Shown: positions 15,638 to 24,251, counted from the stretch's first letter. The stretch is 64,000 bases of DNA from Micromonospora sp. RHAY321 (GCF_023896955.1 NZ_JAMHIW010000012.1:1-64000), one strand, 5' to 3'. The notes: generated by a model from the letters alone, not told the origin. Program-made: numbers and translations.

Positions 15638-16924
15638 ATGCGAGCTAGCCAGGACCAGCTGATCCGGCGCGGTGGGCGACGCCGGGTGTTCGCGGCGGGG
15701 CTTCTCGCCGTGGCGCTGGCCTTCACCTCCGCCTGCACCGACGGCAAGGGCGACAAGCCGTCCTCGTGGCAGGGCGGCGGCGAGAGCCCGGCACCGAAGG
15801 CGGCGGCGACCATCAGCGAGCCGGCGACCGACGCCAAGGACGTGCCGGCGTCCACCGGCATCACCTTCACCACGAAGGACGCCGTGCAGACCGCCGTCGA
15901 GCTCAAGGACGCGGCTGGCAAAACGGTCGAGGGCACCCTCTCCGCGGACGGCAAGACCTGGCTGCCGGCCGGCGCCCTGGCGTACGGGACGAGCTACACG
16001 GCCACGGTGACCGCCACCGGCGACGACGGGCGTCCCGCCACCGCGACCAGCACCTTCACCACCATGGCCAAGCCGTCCAACCAGATCCGGGTCAGCAGCT
16101 TCCTCGGCGACAACCAGGTGGTCGGGGTCGGGATGCCGCTGATCGTGAAGTTCAGCCGGGGCATCCCGGAGGACTACCGCGACGACGTGCAGCGGCGGAT
16201 GACGGTGACCTCGACGCCGGCCCAGGAGGGCATCTGGCACTGGGTCAGCCCCACCGAGATCCGCTACCGGCCGAAGGAGTTCTGGAAGGCCGACAGCAAG
16301 GTTTCCTACCGGGTGCAGGCCGGCGGCCTGCCGCTGGGCAACGGCTGGTACGGCCGGGCCGACCTCAGCGTAGACATCAAGATCGGCGCTGCCGTGGTCA
16401 TGACGGTGGACAACAAGACCAAGCGGATGACGGTGACCCGGAACGGCTCCCTCATCAAGACCATTCCGGTCAGCCTCGGCAAGAAGGCCACCCCGTCGTC
16501 CAGCGGCACCATGGTGGTGATCGAGAAGCTGCGCAAGACGGTCTTCGACACCATGGAGGAGCTGGGCCCGGAGGAGGGCTACCGCACGAAGATCGACTTT
16601 GCCCAGCGGCTCACGTGGGGCGGGGAGTTCATCCACGCGGCCCCCTGGTCCGAGGGGCAGCAGGGCAGCGTGAACGTGTCGCACGGCTGTGTGAACGTGT
16701 CGATGGCCAACGGTGACTGGCTGTTCAAGAACACCCAGATCGGCGACCCGATCACGGTCAAGGGCACCGAGCGCAAGCTCCAGAACGGCAACGGCTGGAC
16801 CGACTGGAACATGAGCTGGGACGAGTACGTCAAGGGCAGCGCCATCCCGTACGAGCCGCCGGCCGACCCGGACACCACGCCGACCCCCGAGGCCGGCGTC
16901 CCGACGCCCACGCCCACCGCCTGA
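15638..16924 (+). CDS. Lipoprotein L,D-transpeptidase (second of a tandem pair)
   Basis: The 428-aa protein has the same plan as its upstream neighbour: basic N-terminus, lipobox AFTSAC, Ig-like domains (TISEPATDAKDVPASTGITF) and a YkuD domain with SLGKKATPSSSGTMVVIE and VSHGCVNVSMANGDW. It ends in a Pro/Thr tail. Both copies share long identical stretches in the catalytic domain, indicating duplication. ATG 15638 has GAGG about 6 nt upstream; the frame is open back to 15551 but without a signal peptide. It probably acts in 3-3 crosslinking alongside canonical transpeptidases. The 250-bp gap between the pair suggests separate promoters. Confidence 0.92.
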   Translation: MRASQDQLIRRGGRRRVFAAGLLAVALAFTSACTDGKGDKPSSWQGGGESPAPKAAATISEPATDAKDVPASTGITFTTKDAVQTAVELKDAAGKTVEGTLSADGKTWLPAGALAYGTSYTATVTATGDDGRPATATSTFTTMAKPSNQIRVSSFLGDNQVVGVGMPLIVKFSRGIPEDYRDDVQRRMTVTSTPAQEGIWHWVSPTEIRYRPKEFWKADSKVSYRVQAGGLPLGNGWYGRADLSVDIKIGAAVVMTVDNKTKRMTVTRNGSLIKTIPVSLGKKATPSSSGTMVVIEKLRKTVFDTMEELGPEEGYRTKIDFAQRLTWGGEFIHAAPWSEGQQGSVNVSHGCVNVSMANGDWLFKNTQIGDPITVKGTERKLQNGNGWTDWNMSWDEYVKGSAIPYEPPADPDTTPTPEAGVPTPTPTA

Positions 16925-16935
16925 CATCGCACCGA

Positions 16936-16965
16936 AAGACGCCCCCTCCACGGAGGGGGCGTCTT
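16936..16965. terminator. Terminator downstream of the second L,D-transpeptidase
   Basis: A perfect 14-bp stem, AAGACGCCCCCTCC against GGAGGGGGCGTCTT, follows the stop codon by 12 nt and continues with TTCGTGT. Confidence 0.85.
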
Positions 16966-16999
16966 CGTGTGGTCCAGGCACGGGGTTTGCTCCACACGA

Positions 17000-17029
17000 A
17001 TCAGGCCCCCTCGTTGGAGGGGGCCTGAT
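17000..17029. terminator. Terminator downstream of tRNA-His
   Basis: A perfect 13-bp stem, ATCAGGCCCCCTC against GAGGGGGCCTGAT, with loop GTTG lies 27 nt beyond the 3' end of the minus-strand tRNA-His and back-to-back with the transpeptidase terminator. Confidence 0.8.
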
Positions 17030-17055
17030 CTGCGGATGCTGCGATCCACTAGCTG

Positions 17056-17128
17056 GGTGACTGATGGGAATTGAACCCACGACAACCGGGACCACAACCC
17101 GGTGCTCTGCCAACTGAGCTACAGCCAC
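17056..17128 (-). tRNA. tRNA-His (anticodon GUG)
   Basis: The sequence begins GTGGCTGTAGCTCAGTTGGC, with anticodon stem CCGGG/CCCGG around TTGTGGT (GTG), T arm ending TTCAATTCCC, and acceptor CAGTCAC. A G is encoded at position -1 (17129), opposite discriminator C, as expected for tRNA-His. CCA is not fully encoded. Confidence 0.95.
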
Positions 17129-17252
17129 CATGCCGCCGTCGCCCGGTCGATCGCCCCGGGCGGGGTGCGGACCAATAATAGCCACACCGCCGCCGACCGC
17201 GTCCAGCGGGTTCCCGCGTCGCCCGGAAGGCGCTCCGGGACCAGCGCCGGGG

Positions 17253-17843
17253 TCAGAGCTGGGCGGCGATGCCCTTGGCGGTCTCCACGTCCGGGCCGGG
17301 CAGCGGGACGAAGACCGTCCGCCGGTAGTACTCCAACTCCCGGATGCTCTCCCGGATGTCGGCCAGCGCCCGGTGCGCCAGGCCCTTCTGCGGCTGACCG
17401 AAGTACACGCGGGGGTACCAGCGGCGGCACAGCTCCTTGATCGACGAGACGTCGATCATGCGGTAGTGCAGGTGCGCGTCGAGGCGGGGCATGTCCCGGG
17501 CGATGAAGCCCCGGTCGGTGGCGATCGAGTTGCCGCACAGCGGCGCGGTACGCGGATCCTTGACGAAACCGCTGACGTACTCCAGGACCAGGTCCTCGGC
17601 CTCGGCCAGGGTCACGGCGGAGCGGCGCACCTCGTCGGTGAGGCCGGACTTGGCGTGCATCGTCCGGACGATCTCCGGCATCGCCTCCAGCGCGGCCTCG
17701 TCGGCGTGGATCACCACGTCGACGCCGTCACCCAGCACGTTGAGGTCAGGATCGGTGACCAGTGCCGCAACCTCGATCAGCTTGTCCCTGCCAAGGTCCA
17801 ACCCGGTCATTTCACAGTCGATCCAGACGAGGAGATCAGCCAC
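17253..17843 (-). CDS. orn: Oligoribonuclease
   Basis: The 196-aa DEDDh exonuclease has ExoI motif WIDCEMTGLD, ExoII region CGNSIATDRGFIARDMPRLD and ExoIII HRALADIRESI with the catalytic His and Asp. The HYRMIDVSSIKELCRRWYP segment is typical of Orn. It degrades 2-5 nt RNA oligomers and pGpG, clearing the end products of mRNA and c-di-GMP turnover in the cytoplasm. Length equals the family norm. GTG 17843 has TAGGCT 6 nt upstream and no ribosome-binding site, so the mRNA is probably leaderless. It is divergent from the GT87 gene. Confidence 0.95.
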   Translation of the reverse strand: MADLLVWIDCEMTGLDLGRDKLIEVAALVTDPDLNVLGDGVDVVIHADEAALEAMPEIVRTMHAKSGLTDEVRRSAVTLAEAEDLVLEYVSGFVKDPRTAPLCGNSIATDRGFIARDMPRLDAHLHYRMIDVSSIKELCRRWYPRVYFGQPQKGLAHRALADIRESIRELEYYRRTVFVPLPGPDVETAKGIAAQL

Positions 17844-17849
17844 CGGGAC

Positions 17850-17909
17850 AGCCTACGCGCAGCCCACGACCCGCGGCTGCGCGCTCTCGGCGGAGCAGAC
17901 CGCTAGGGT
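17850..17909. promoter_or_regulatory. Divergent leaderless-type promoters of orn and the GT87 gene
   Basis: TAGGCT (17850-17855, minus) lies exactly 6 nt before the orn GTG, and TAGGGT (17904-17909, plus) exactly 6 nt before the GT87 GTG at 17916. The 72-bp region has room for both -35 regions only if they overlap. Confidence 0.5.
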
Positions 17910-17915
17910 TTCGGA

Positions 17916-19181
17916 GTGCCAGCCGAACCCGTCGCACCGCCAGCCGTCACCGACGAGGATCCCGGCGGCCGTACGGTCCGTCGGTTGGTCACGGTGGTGG
18001 CCCTGATCGCCGTGCTGCCGGCGCTCTACCTGCCCGGCCTGGTGCACAACTTCTTCGACCTCAAGATCTACATGTCCGCGATGGACTGGTGGACGGCGGG
18101 CAACCCGCTCTACGACTACGTCCAGCCCGACCGGGTGCAGGGCGAGCTGTACTTCACGTACCCGCCGTTCAGCGCGCTGCTGCTCTGGCCGTTCGGTCTG
18201 ATCCGGCTCGGCGCCACCGTGACGATCTTCACGGTGCTCACCGTGCTGGCCGTGGTGCTGACCACCCGCTGGCTGGTGACGCCGGTGATCGCCCGACACA
18301 ACCTGCCACGCGCGTTCACCCTGACCGTCGCGGTGCTGCTGGTGCTCGCGGTGGAGAGCACCCGCGAGACGATCACCTTCGGGCAGATCAACATGTTGCT
18401 GGTCGTGCTGATCCTGGCCGACCTGCTGTTCGCCGTGCCGCAGGCGCGACGCTGGGCCGGGGTCGGCATCGGCCTGGCGACGGCCCTCAAGCTCTTCCCC
18501 GGCATCTTCATCGTGTACCTGCTGGCCACCCGCCGGTGGCGGGCCGCGGCGGTGGCGAGCGCGACCGCCGCGGCGGCGACCCTGCTCGCGGCGGCGATCG
18601 CGCCGCGTGACTCGTGGCGGTTCTGGACCCACGAGCTGTGGGCCACCGAGCGGGTGGGCCGCACCGACTACACCGGTAACCAGTCGCTGTTCGGCCTGCT
18701 CAGCCGGTTCAGCGCGCCGGAGAAGCCGGACCGGCTGCTGTGGCTGCTGGTGGTCGCCGTGGTTGCCGGCTACGGGCTGTGGCGGGCGGTCCGCGCCGCC
18801 CGGGCCGGCGACGCGTTGACCGGCCTGGCCCTGACCGGGTTGGTCGGGGCCCTGGCGAGCCCGATCACCTGGACTCACCACATCTACTGGTTCGTCCCGG
18901 CGGTGGTGCTGTTGGCGGACGCGGCGCTGAGCGCGGACCGGCCGGACGAGGCCCGTCGGCGACGGTGGCTGGCTGGGCTCGCCGTGGGCACCACCGCCCT
19001 GATCATCTACGGCGTGGTGTCGTTCCACGACTGGGGTGTGGCCCCGGTCCGCACCGACGACCCGGTGGATTTCGTGCTGCGCAACGGTTACGTGCTGCTC
19101 AGCCTGCTGCTGCTGGTGGCGCTGCCGATCCGGGGTGGCCGCGAGGTGGAAAAGTCGCACCAAATGGACACAGCTGTCTAG
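17916..19181 (+). CDS. GT87 (DUF2029) polyprenyl-phosphate-mannose-dependent mannosyltransferase-like membrane protein
   Basis: The 421-aa protein has about ten membrane segments. The first periplasmic loop contains HNFFDLKIYMSAMDWWTAGN and the LYDYVQ...LYFTYPPFSALLLWP motif characteristic of GT87; these GT-C enzymes use polyprenyl-phosphate sugars to decorate cell-wall lipoglycans such as lipomannan in actinobacteria. Substrate assignment is inference from the family. GTG 17916 follows TAGGGT by 6 nt. A Lys-Ser-His-Gln C-terminus lies cytosolic. It is convergent with the next gene. Confidence 0.85.
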   Translation: MPAEPVAPPAVTDEDPGGRTVRRLVTVVALIAVLPALYLPGLVHNFFDLKIYMSAMDWWTAGNPLYDYVQPDRVQGELYFTYPPFSALLLWPFGLIRLGATVTIFTVLTVLAVVLTTRWLVTPVIARHNLPRAFTLTVAVLLVLAVESTRETITFGQINMLLVVLILADLLFAVPQARRWAGVGIGLATALKLFPGIFIVYLLATRRWRAAAVASATAAAATLLAAAIAPRDSWRFWTHELWATERVGRTDYTGNQSLFGLLSRFSAPEKPDRLLWLLVVAVVAGYGLWRAVRAARAGDALTGLALTGLVGALASPITWTHHIYWFVPAVVLLADAALSADRPDEARRRRWLAGLAVGTTALIIYGVVSFHDWGVAPVRTDDPVDFVLRNGYVLLSLLLLVALPIRGGREVEKSHQMDTAV

Positions 19182-19216
19182 TAGCCGCTTTCGGCGCTAA
19201 TCTGGTCTCACCTACC

Positions 19217-20275
19217 TCAAGCGTCGCTCGGGTAGCACCGATCCCCCGGTGAAGGTGGCCCTCCGCGTCGGCAGCGCGGAGGGCCGCCCGCCGTTCCGTC
19301 CACCGCCACCGGCCGAGCTGTCGGCTCCGGAGTGGCCGGTGGCCACGCCAGGCTCAGCGCCACCTCCGGCGGTCGGGGCAGGCGGGCCGGCGGGTCCAGG
19401 TCGGCGAGGCTGGTCGGCCGGGTCGGCACGGCGGTGATCGCCCTCTCGCCCAGGCTGGAACCGACCGAGGTGAGCTGCCGCCCGGCCGGCAGCGACCGCG
19501 TCGCCGCGGCGTCCCCGGCGGGCGGGGCGCCCAGGCCGCTCAACGAGCTGACCCCGAGCCGCCCCGCGAGCACCGGCACCTGGTCCGGCTCGACCACGAA
19601 GACCACCTCGCGCGGGCGCAGCGGTCGCAGCAGGAGCAGCACGGCGCACACCACCAGCAGCACCCCCACGGCCAGCAGCCCCCAGGTGGCCGGGGTGGTC
19701 CAGGCCGCCCGCAACTCGGCGCGCAGGTCCAGGGCGAGGTCGCTCCCACCGTCGGGACGCATCACCACCAGGCTCATCGGCTCGCCGGCCAGATCGTCCG
19801 CGCTCCACTCCAGCGAGCCGATCCCCTCGCGTACCCAGAACGGGCGACCCAGCGGCGTGGGTGACGCGACGGCTGCCGGAGCGCCGACGGCCGGGCCGGC
19901 CGGATCCGTCCGGACCGGCAGCGGACCCCGGGCCAGTGCCACCCGGCGGACCGAGGCGTGCGGGACCGGCTCCAGGAAGCGGCGCACCTCGGCGGTGGGC
20001 GCCAGGCCCACGAAGGCCGGGCCGTCCGGCGTGCGGGCGTCCAGGCGCAGCCGGGTCTGCGCGGTACGGGTGAACGGCGCCTCCTGCCGCAGCAGTCGGT
20101 CGAGGTCGGTGACCACGACTGCGTGGCCGGGCGTGCGGACCGTCTCGAACCGGGCGGCGAAGGTCCCCCCGGGGTCGGCGTGCCGGGTCACCAGCCAGAG
20201 CGCGCCACCGGCGAACAGCGCCGGAATCCCGATGACCAACAGCAGCACTCCGGCGATCGCCCGCACGAATCGCAT
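19217..20275 (-). CDS. Hypothetical two-pass membrane protein
   Basis: The 352-aa protein has an N-terminal membrane anchor (AGVLLLVIGIPALFAGGALWL), a roughly 160-residue extracytoplasmic beta-rich domain (ARFETVRTPGHAVVVTDLDR, RRFLEPVPHASVRRVALARG), a second membrane segment (TWGLLAVGVLLVVCAVLLLL) and a cytosolic tail of 125 residues rich in Pro and Ala. I do not recognise a family. ATG 20275 follows GGAG. The last 15 or so codons run through a hairpin (GGCCCTCCGCG/CGCGGAGGGCC, 19257-19285) that looks like a terminator, so the C-terminal end may be a read-through of an ancestral stop. Confidence 0.65.
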   Translation of the reverse strand: MRFVRAIAGVLLLVIGIPALFAGGALWLVTRHADPGGTFAARFETVRTPGHAVVVTDLDRLLRQEAPFTRTAQTRLRLDARTPDGPAFVGLAPTAEVRRFLEPVPHASVRRVALARGPLPVRTDPAGPAVGAPAAVASPTPLGRPFWVREGIGSLEWSADDLAGEPMSLVVMRPDGGSDLALDLRAELRAAWTTPATWGLLAVGVLLVVCAVLLLLRPLRPREVVFVVEPDQVPVLAGRLGVSSLSGLGAPPAGDAAATRSLPAGRQLTSVGSSLGERAITAVPTRPTSLADLDPPARLPRPPEVALSLAWPPATPEPTARPVAVDGTAGGPPRCRRGGPPSPGDRCYPSDA

Positions 20276-20382
20276 CCGCTCCGTCTCCCTCCGTAGCCAG
20301 GTACCCGGCAGACCTTACCGACGTACGCCGGCTGATCAGGGGATATCCACGGCACGGCTGCCTCCGGCCCCGGGAAAGCACA

Positions 20383-20412
20383 CTGGCCCGCCGGATCGCT
20401 CCGGCGGGCCAG
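20383..20412 (-). terminator. Terminator of the anti-sigma/copCD/ycnI transcription unit
   Basis: A perfect 13-bp stem CTGGCCCGCCGGA/TCCGGCGGGCCAG with a 4-nt loop lies 16 nt after the ycnI stop and is followed on the minus strand by TGTGCTTTCC. Confidence 0.8.
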
Positions 20413-20427
20413 CGGGTGTGGCCGTGC

Positions 20428-21162
20428 TCAGGACTTGGCGGCCGGCTCCCGCCGGGAGCGGGCGAAGGCCAGCCCACCCAGCACCAGACCGGCCAGACCG
20501 GCGACGAGCCCGGCGACGCCGAGGCCGACCGCCGTGCCCTCGCCCTCGTCATCGTCGTCATCGTCGGTGGTCGCGACGGCTGCGGCGGCGGGCGCGGCCG
20601 ACGCCGACGGCGCCGCGGCGGTCAGGGCGAGCACCGGCGCCGGCTTCTCCGGCTCCTCGCCGCCCGGGTTGGGGTCGTCGATCCAGCGCACCACGCTGCC
20701 GTCCGAGTAGGTCTGCAGGGTCTTGAAGACCATCATGTCGATCTTCGGCAGCGGCCCCATCGAGACCGGGAACTCCTGGAACTGGCCGGGCTTCACCGCC
20801 GCGTCGCCGGTGGCCGTCCAGGTCAGCTTGGACACCGCCTCGGTGATCGGGCTGCCGTGCACCTCGATCGGCGGGTCCACCTTGCGCTTCTCCACGGCGA
20901 CCGTCCACCCGGGCACCGGCATGGTCGACACCGAGCCGATCGGGGCGTTCTCCGGCAGCACCACTTCCAGCTTGGTGGTCGACGCGGTGTCGCTCTCGTT
21001 GGGCACCCGGAACGCCACCCGCGCGTAGCCGCCCTGAGTCGCCTCCTTCGGGTTCACCGTGACGTGGGCGAACGCCGGACCGGCGAAGCCGAGGACGGCG
21101 GTGGCGACGGCGGTGAACGCCAGGGCGGTGGCGGCGGTTGCGGTACGCCGGAGACGGGTCAT
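20428..21162 (-). CDS. ycnI: YcnI family copper-binding exported protein (DUF1775)
   Basis: The 244-aa protein has a Sec signal peptide cleaved at GPAFA-HVTVNPKEAT, leaving His as first mature residue. YcnI proteins bind Cu(II) through this N-terminal His (mono-histidine brace) together with a Glu and a Trp; a glutamate in NPKEATQGG or VPNESD and the Trp in PVPGWTV or VVRWIDD are candidates. The DUF1775 domain covers about residues 33-165. After it come a low-complexity Ala stretch, DDDDDDEGEG (another possible metal site), and a C-terminal membrane anchor. It lies 17 nt after copCD in the same unit and probably hands copper to or from CopCD at the membrane. Confidence 0.9.
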   Translation of the reverse strand: MTRLRRTATAATALAFTAVATAVLGFAGPAFAHVTVNPKEATQGGYARVAFRVPNESDTASTTKLEVVLPENAPIGSVSTMPVPGWTVAVEKRKVDPPIEVHGSPITEAVSKLTWTATGDAAVKPGQFQEFPVSMGPLPKIDMMVFKTLQTYSDGSVVRWIDDPNPGGEEPEKPAPVLALTAAAPSASAAPAAAAVATTDDDDDDEGEGTAVGLGVAGLVAGLAGLVLGGLAFARSRREPAAKS

Positions 21163-21179
21163 GGGATTCGGGAACCTCT

Positions 21180-22844
21180 CTAACGGATGGGCACGGTGGC
21201 GGTCACCGTGGCCTGGTCGATGTCGGACGTACGCGCGGTGACCCGCAGTTGCCAGTCACCCGCGGCCGGCAGGCTGACGTCGCCGTAGGCGTGGTTGTCC
21301 GTCAGCGGCAGCAACGGGATCTCGATCGGCTCGATCCCGGCCGAGGGCAGCGCGGCGGTCGCCCGCCACTCCACCACCGGCTGTGGCCGGTTGTCCTTGG
21401 TGTACGCGTACAGGTGCAGCGAGTTGTTGCCCCGCTCGGCCGGGTCCAGCTCGACCTGCATGGAGAAGAGCGGACTGGACAGGGTCGTGGTGAAGAGACC
21501 GGCCTGGGTGCCGGCCGGCTCGGCCACGGCGGTCCGCGCGGGCGTGGTCTGCACCAGGGTCGCGGACAGGCCCAGCACCACGACGGTGACGACCAGCTCC
21601 ACCAGGACCGCCCGGCGCACCGGCGCCGGCCGCTGCGCCGCGGTGCGCCGGCGCACCAGGTGCCGGGAGTACGCGGCCACGGCGATCACCAGCGCGAACA
21701 GCCCGATCTTCGCCAGCAGCAGCCGCCCGTACGTGGTGCCGAACAGGGCGTCCAGCGTCGCCACCTCGATCAACGCCTGGACGGTGCCGGCCAGCAGCAG
21801 CGCCGAGACGGCGAGCGCCGCCCAGCGCGACCAGATGGGCAGGATCGCGCCCAACTCACGCTCGTCGGCCTGCCGGAGCAGGAAGCCGCCGAGCATCAGC
21901 AGGCCGCCCAGCCAGACCGCCATGCTGCCCAGGTGGACCGCGTCGACCACCACGGAGACCGCCGGCGCCGGTGACGCCGCCGGGTGCCCGGCCAGCGGCC
22001 AGGTCAGCAGGGCGGCCCCGCCGAGCACGGCCAGGATGATCGCGTCGGAACGGCCGGTCGGCCGGGCCAGCAGCGGCCGGAGCAGGAACGCCGAGGCCGC
22101 CAGCAGGCCGAGCCGCACCAGGTGGGCGGCGCCGAAGGCGCTGCCGAACACACTGCCGAACCCCTCGCCGGTGACGTCGAAGAGGCCACCGCCGGCGGTG
22201 TAGGGCACCTGCAGCCACAGGTCGGCGAGGGTGGCGACGGCCACCAGGCCGAGGCCGGTCCAGGCCAGCCGGGCCGGGCCGCGCCGGGACAGCCGTCGCG
22301 GCCACAGCGCCGCGAGCACCAGCGCCGGGCCGATCAGCAGCACCAGGCCGGCGTAGCCGAGGAAACGGGCCACCTTCACCGCGTTGCCGACCACCGGGTT
22401 GGCCCGGCTGTCGTCACCGGAGTCGACCGGCGGTGTCGAGGGTGCGCCGACGGAGTAGGTGAACGCGCCGGAGACCGGGTGGCTGTCGGCGGAGATCACC
22501 CGGAAGCTGACCAGGTAGGTGCCGCGCTCGCCGGCCGGGTCCACCGGGATCGTCACCGTGGCGCCGTCGAAGCGGGGCTCACCCCGGTCGGCCCGCGAGC
22601 CGTCCGGCGCGACGACCCGGATCTTGCCGGGGACCTTGCGCACCGACTCACTGAAGGTGAGGACCACCTCGGCCGGGCCGCTCGGCACGACGGCCGAGGC
22701 AGCCGGGCTGCTGGACTGCAGCACCGCGTGGGCACTGGCCGGGGTGGCCGGGGCGATCAGCAGGACGACGACGGTGACCAGGAGGCCGGCGGTGGCGGCC
22801 AACCGGGCGAGCCAGCGGCGGGGGGCGACAGTCATGCTCGCCAT
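21180..22844 (-). CDS. CopC-CopD fusion copper resistance/uptake protein (YcnJ-like)
   Basis: The 554-aa protein has a signal peptide (GLLVTVVVLLIAPATPASA) followed by a CopC domain beginning HAVLQSSSPA, so mature residue 1 is His, the copper ligand of CopC. The domain continues with VVLTFSESVRKVPGKI and VISADSHPVSGAFTYSVG (second conserved His). The CopD part has at least eight membrane helices (residues 150-460), with a periplasmic C-terminal beta domain (ETSM-like VEWRATAALPSAGIE). It moves copper across the cytoplasmic membrane. ATG 22844 (MASM) or ATG 22835 (MTVAPRR) may be the start; the frame further upstream overlaps the anti-sigma gene and is not used. Confidence 0.88.
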   Translation of the reverse strand: MASMTVAPRRWLARLAATAGLLVTVVVLLIAPATPASAHAVLQSSSPAASAVVPSGPAEVVLTFSESVRKVPGKIRVVAPDGSRADRGEPRFDGATVTIPVDPAGERGTYLVSFRVISADSHPVSGAFTYSVGAPSTPPVDSGDDSRANPVVGNAVKVARFLGYAGLVLLIGPALVLAALWPRRLSRRGPARLAWTGLGLVAVATLADLWLQVPYTAGGGLFDVTGEGFGSVFGSAFGAAHLVRLGLLAASAFLLRPLLARPTGRSDAIILAVLGGAALLTWPLAGHPAASPAPAVSVVVDAVHLGSMAVWLGGLLMLGGFLLRQADERELGAILPIWSRWAALAVSALLLAGTVQALIEVATLDALFGTTYGRLLLAKIGLFALVIAVAAYSRHLVRRRTAAQRPAPVRRAVLVELVVTVVVLGLSATLVQTTPARTAVAEPAGTQAGLFTTTLSSPLFSMQVELDPAERGNNSLHLYAYTKDNRPQPVVEWRATAALPSAGIEPIEIPLLPLTDNHAYGDVSLPAAGDWQLRVTARTSDIDQATVTATVPIR

Positions 22845-22890
22845 GCTCGCCGACCGGACCGGATCTCGGCGACCCGAGTGTGTGGGCGAC

Positions 22891-23523
22891 TCACCCGCGC
22901 CCCGCCAGTGCCGGCGTGAGCGGCCGGTCCGTCTCCCCGGTGCGGCCGAGCGCCCACAGCAACCCCGCCTGCACCACGGCGGCCAGGTGACCGACCTCGT
23001 GCACCAGCGCGGTGGTCGAGTTGGCGATGTCCACCGCGCTGGTGCCGGCCAGGCAGACCGCCAGCACCAGGGCCACCGGCAGGAACGCCCGGGCCCGCTC
23101 CGGCCGCCAGGCGGCCAGCGCGAAGCCCACCGCCAGTGCCACGTCGAACGAGGCCATCTCCCGGCTGGTGTGCGGGTCAACCGACACGCCCAGCCCGGCG
23201 AGCAGGATCGGCAGCGCGATCGCCAACTGGGCCACCGCGGCCACCGCCACCGCGACCCGCAGCACCTGCCGGCGGGCCTGCCGGACGGCGGCCGGGCTGC
23301 GGCGGGCGGCATCGGCGGCGACCGCGGCCAGCACCGCGGCGGTGAGGTCGGGCACCTCCACCGGTTGCACCCGGGCCAGTCGGGTCACCTGTTCGGCGCG
23401 GGCCAGCCAGGCCCGGCAACCGGCGCAGGTGGCAGTGTGCGCGTCCAGCGCCGCCGAGGACGTCTGCGGGTCCTCCCCGTCCAGCCGCGCCGACAGCGCC
23501 GCGCGTACGTGGTCGCAAGTCAT
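22891..23523 (-). CDS. Zinc-finger anti-sigma factor with C-terminal membrane domain
   Basis: The 210-aa protein starts MTCDHVRAALSARLDGE and has the zf-HC2 HxxxCxxC motif in LDAHTATCAGCRAWL (residues 28-38), which binds zinc and the cognate ECF sigma factor. After residue 80 there are four or five membrane helices, an unusual extension that could hold a sensor or transport role; residues of this part look DoxX-like or anti-sigma-fused DUF. It is divergent from the sigma gene at 23629, its likely partner. An ECF-type promoter (GGGAAC-N17-CGAC) precedes it. It heads the copCD-ycnI unit. Confidence 0.85.
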   Translation of the reverse strand: MTCDHVRAALSARLDGEDPQTSSAALDAHTATCAGCRAWLARAEQVTRLARVQPVEVPDLTAAVLAAVAADAARRSPAAVRQARRQVLRVAVAVAAVAQLAIALPILLAGLGVSVDPHTSREMASFDVALAVGFALAAWRPERARAFLPVALVLAVCLAGTSAVDIANSTTALVHEVGHLAAVVQAGLLWALGRTGETDRPLTPALAGRG

Positions 23524-23531
23524 GACGGGTA

Positions 23532-23558
23532 GTCGGCCCACGGCGGGGAAAAGTTCCC
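23532..23558 (-). promoter_or_regulatory. ECF-type promoter of anti-sigma/copCD/ycnI
   Basis: On the minus strand GGGAACTT, 15 further nt, then CGAC (GGGAAC-N17-CGAC). The transcript would begin at or within 1-2 nt of the anti-sigma ATG at 23523. An identical arrangement is found before mauE at 24223-24249, indicating recognition by one ECF sigma factor. Confidence 0.65.
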
Positions 23559-23628
23559 GACGTGGCGCAGACCATCCAGGGGCGAAGGGACCTGTCGTCG
23601 CGCCGCGCGCCGCGTAACCTGGTTTGTC

Positions 23629-24219
23629 GTGATCCCCGTCCCGCGTGACACCGGTGCCGCCGGTCCGGCCGACCCGGCCGGTGGCGTCGCCCGGGACGCG
23701 GCCACCGAGTGGGCGTTGACCGCGCGCGACGGTGACCCGACCGCCCAGGCCGCGTTCGTCCGGCTGACCCAGGTCGAGGTCTGGCGCTTCGCCGCCGCGC
23801 TGGTGGACCCGGACAGCGCCGACGATCTGACCCAGGAGACGTACCTGCGGGCGTTCCGGGCGCTGCCCGCGTTCGAGGGTCGCTCCAGCGTCCGGACGTG
23901 GCTGCTCGGCATCGCCCGTCGGGCCTGCGCCGATCATCTGCGCACGGTGGTCCGCCGTCGGCGACTCGACGAACGGCTGGCGGCCAACGCCTACACCGAC
24001 CGACCGCACCCGGACCCGGCCGGTCAGCTCGGTGCCGCCGACCTGGTCCGGCGGTTGAGCGCCGAGCGGCGTGCCGCGTTCGTGCTCACCCAACTGCTCG
24101 GCCTGTCGTACGCCGAGGCAGCGGCCGTCGAAGGGGTGCCGGTGGGCACCATCCGCTCCCGGGTCGCCCGGGCCCGTGACGACCTGGTCGAGGCGGTCGG
24201 CGACGCCCTGACCGGCTGA
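23629..24219 (+). CDS. ECF RNA polymerase sigma factor of the copper/thiol cluster
   Basis: The 196-aa protein has sigma region 2 at residues 40-105 (RFAAALVDPDSADDLTQETY, RAFRALPAFEGRSSVRTWL) and region 4 at 140-190 (AAFVLTQLLGLSYAEAAAVE, VPVGTIRSRVARARDDL). It resembles the SigC/SigE-type actinobacterial ECF factors, usual length about 190 aa. Its product presumably binds the zinc-finger anti-sigma encoded divergently. Start GTG 23629 has TAACCT 8 nt upstream and no Shine-Dalgarno; a leaderless housekeeping-type promoter is likely rather than autoregulation. Confidence 0.9.
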   Translation: MIPVPRDTGAAGPADPAGGVARDAATEWALTARDGDPTAQAAFVRLTQVEVWRFAAALVDPDSADDLTQETYLRAFRALPAFEGRSSVRTWLLGIARRACADHLRTVVRRRRLDERLAANAYTDRPHPDPAGQLGAADLVRRLSAERRAAFVLTQLLGLSYAEAAAVEGVPVGTIRSRVARARDDLVEAVGDALTG

Positions 24220-24222
24220 GCC

Positions 24223-24249
24223 GGGAACTTCCGGGGCGGACGGGACGAC
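24223..24249 (+). promoter_or_regulatory. ECF-type promoter of the mauE/dsbA-like unit
   Basis: GGGAACTT followed after 15 nt by CGAC (GGGAAC-N17-CGAC) starts 4 nt after the sigma gene stop. Transcription 7-9 nt after CGAC would start at about 24257, so the in-frame GTG at 24258 could be the leaderless start instead of ATG 24252. Confidence 0.65.
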
Positions 24250-24251
24250 AA

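Noticed and set aside
15506..17185. A 559-codon minus-strand frame over the second L,D-transpeptidase and tRNA-His
   Set aside because: It crosses a tRNA and two terminators and is antisense to a clear lipoprotein transpeptidase.
21180..23312. Extending CopCD upstream to 23312 (710 codons)
   Set aside because: The extension is antisense-like Arg/Pro-rich sequence overlapping the anti-sigma gene in another frame; a signal peptide begins at 22844/22835.
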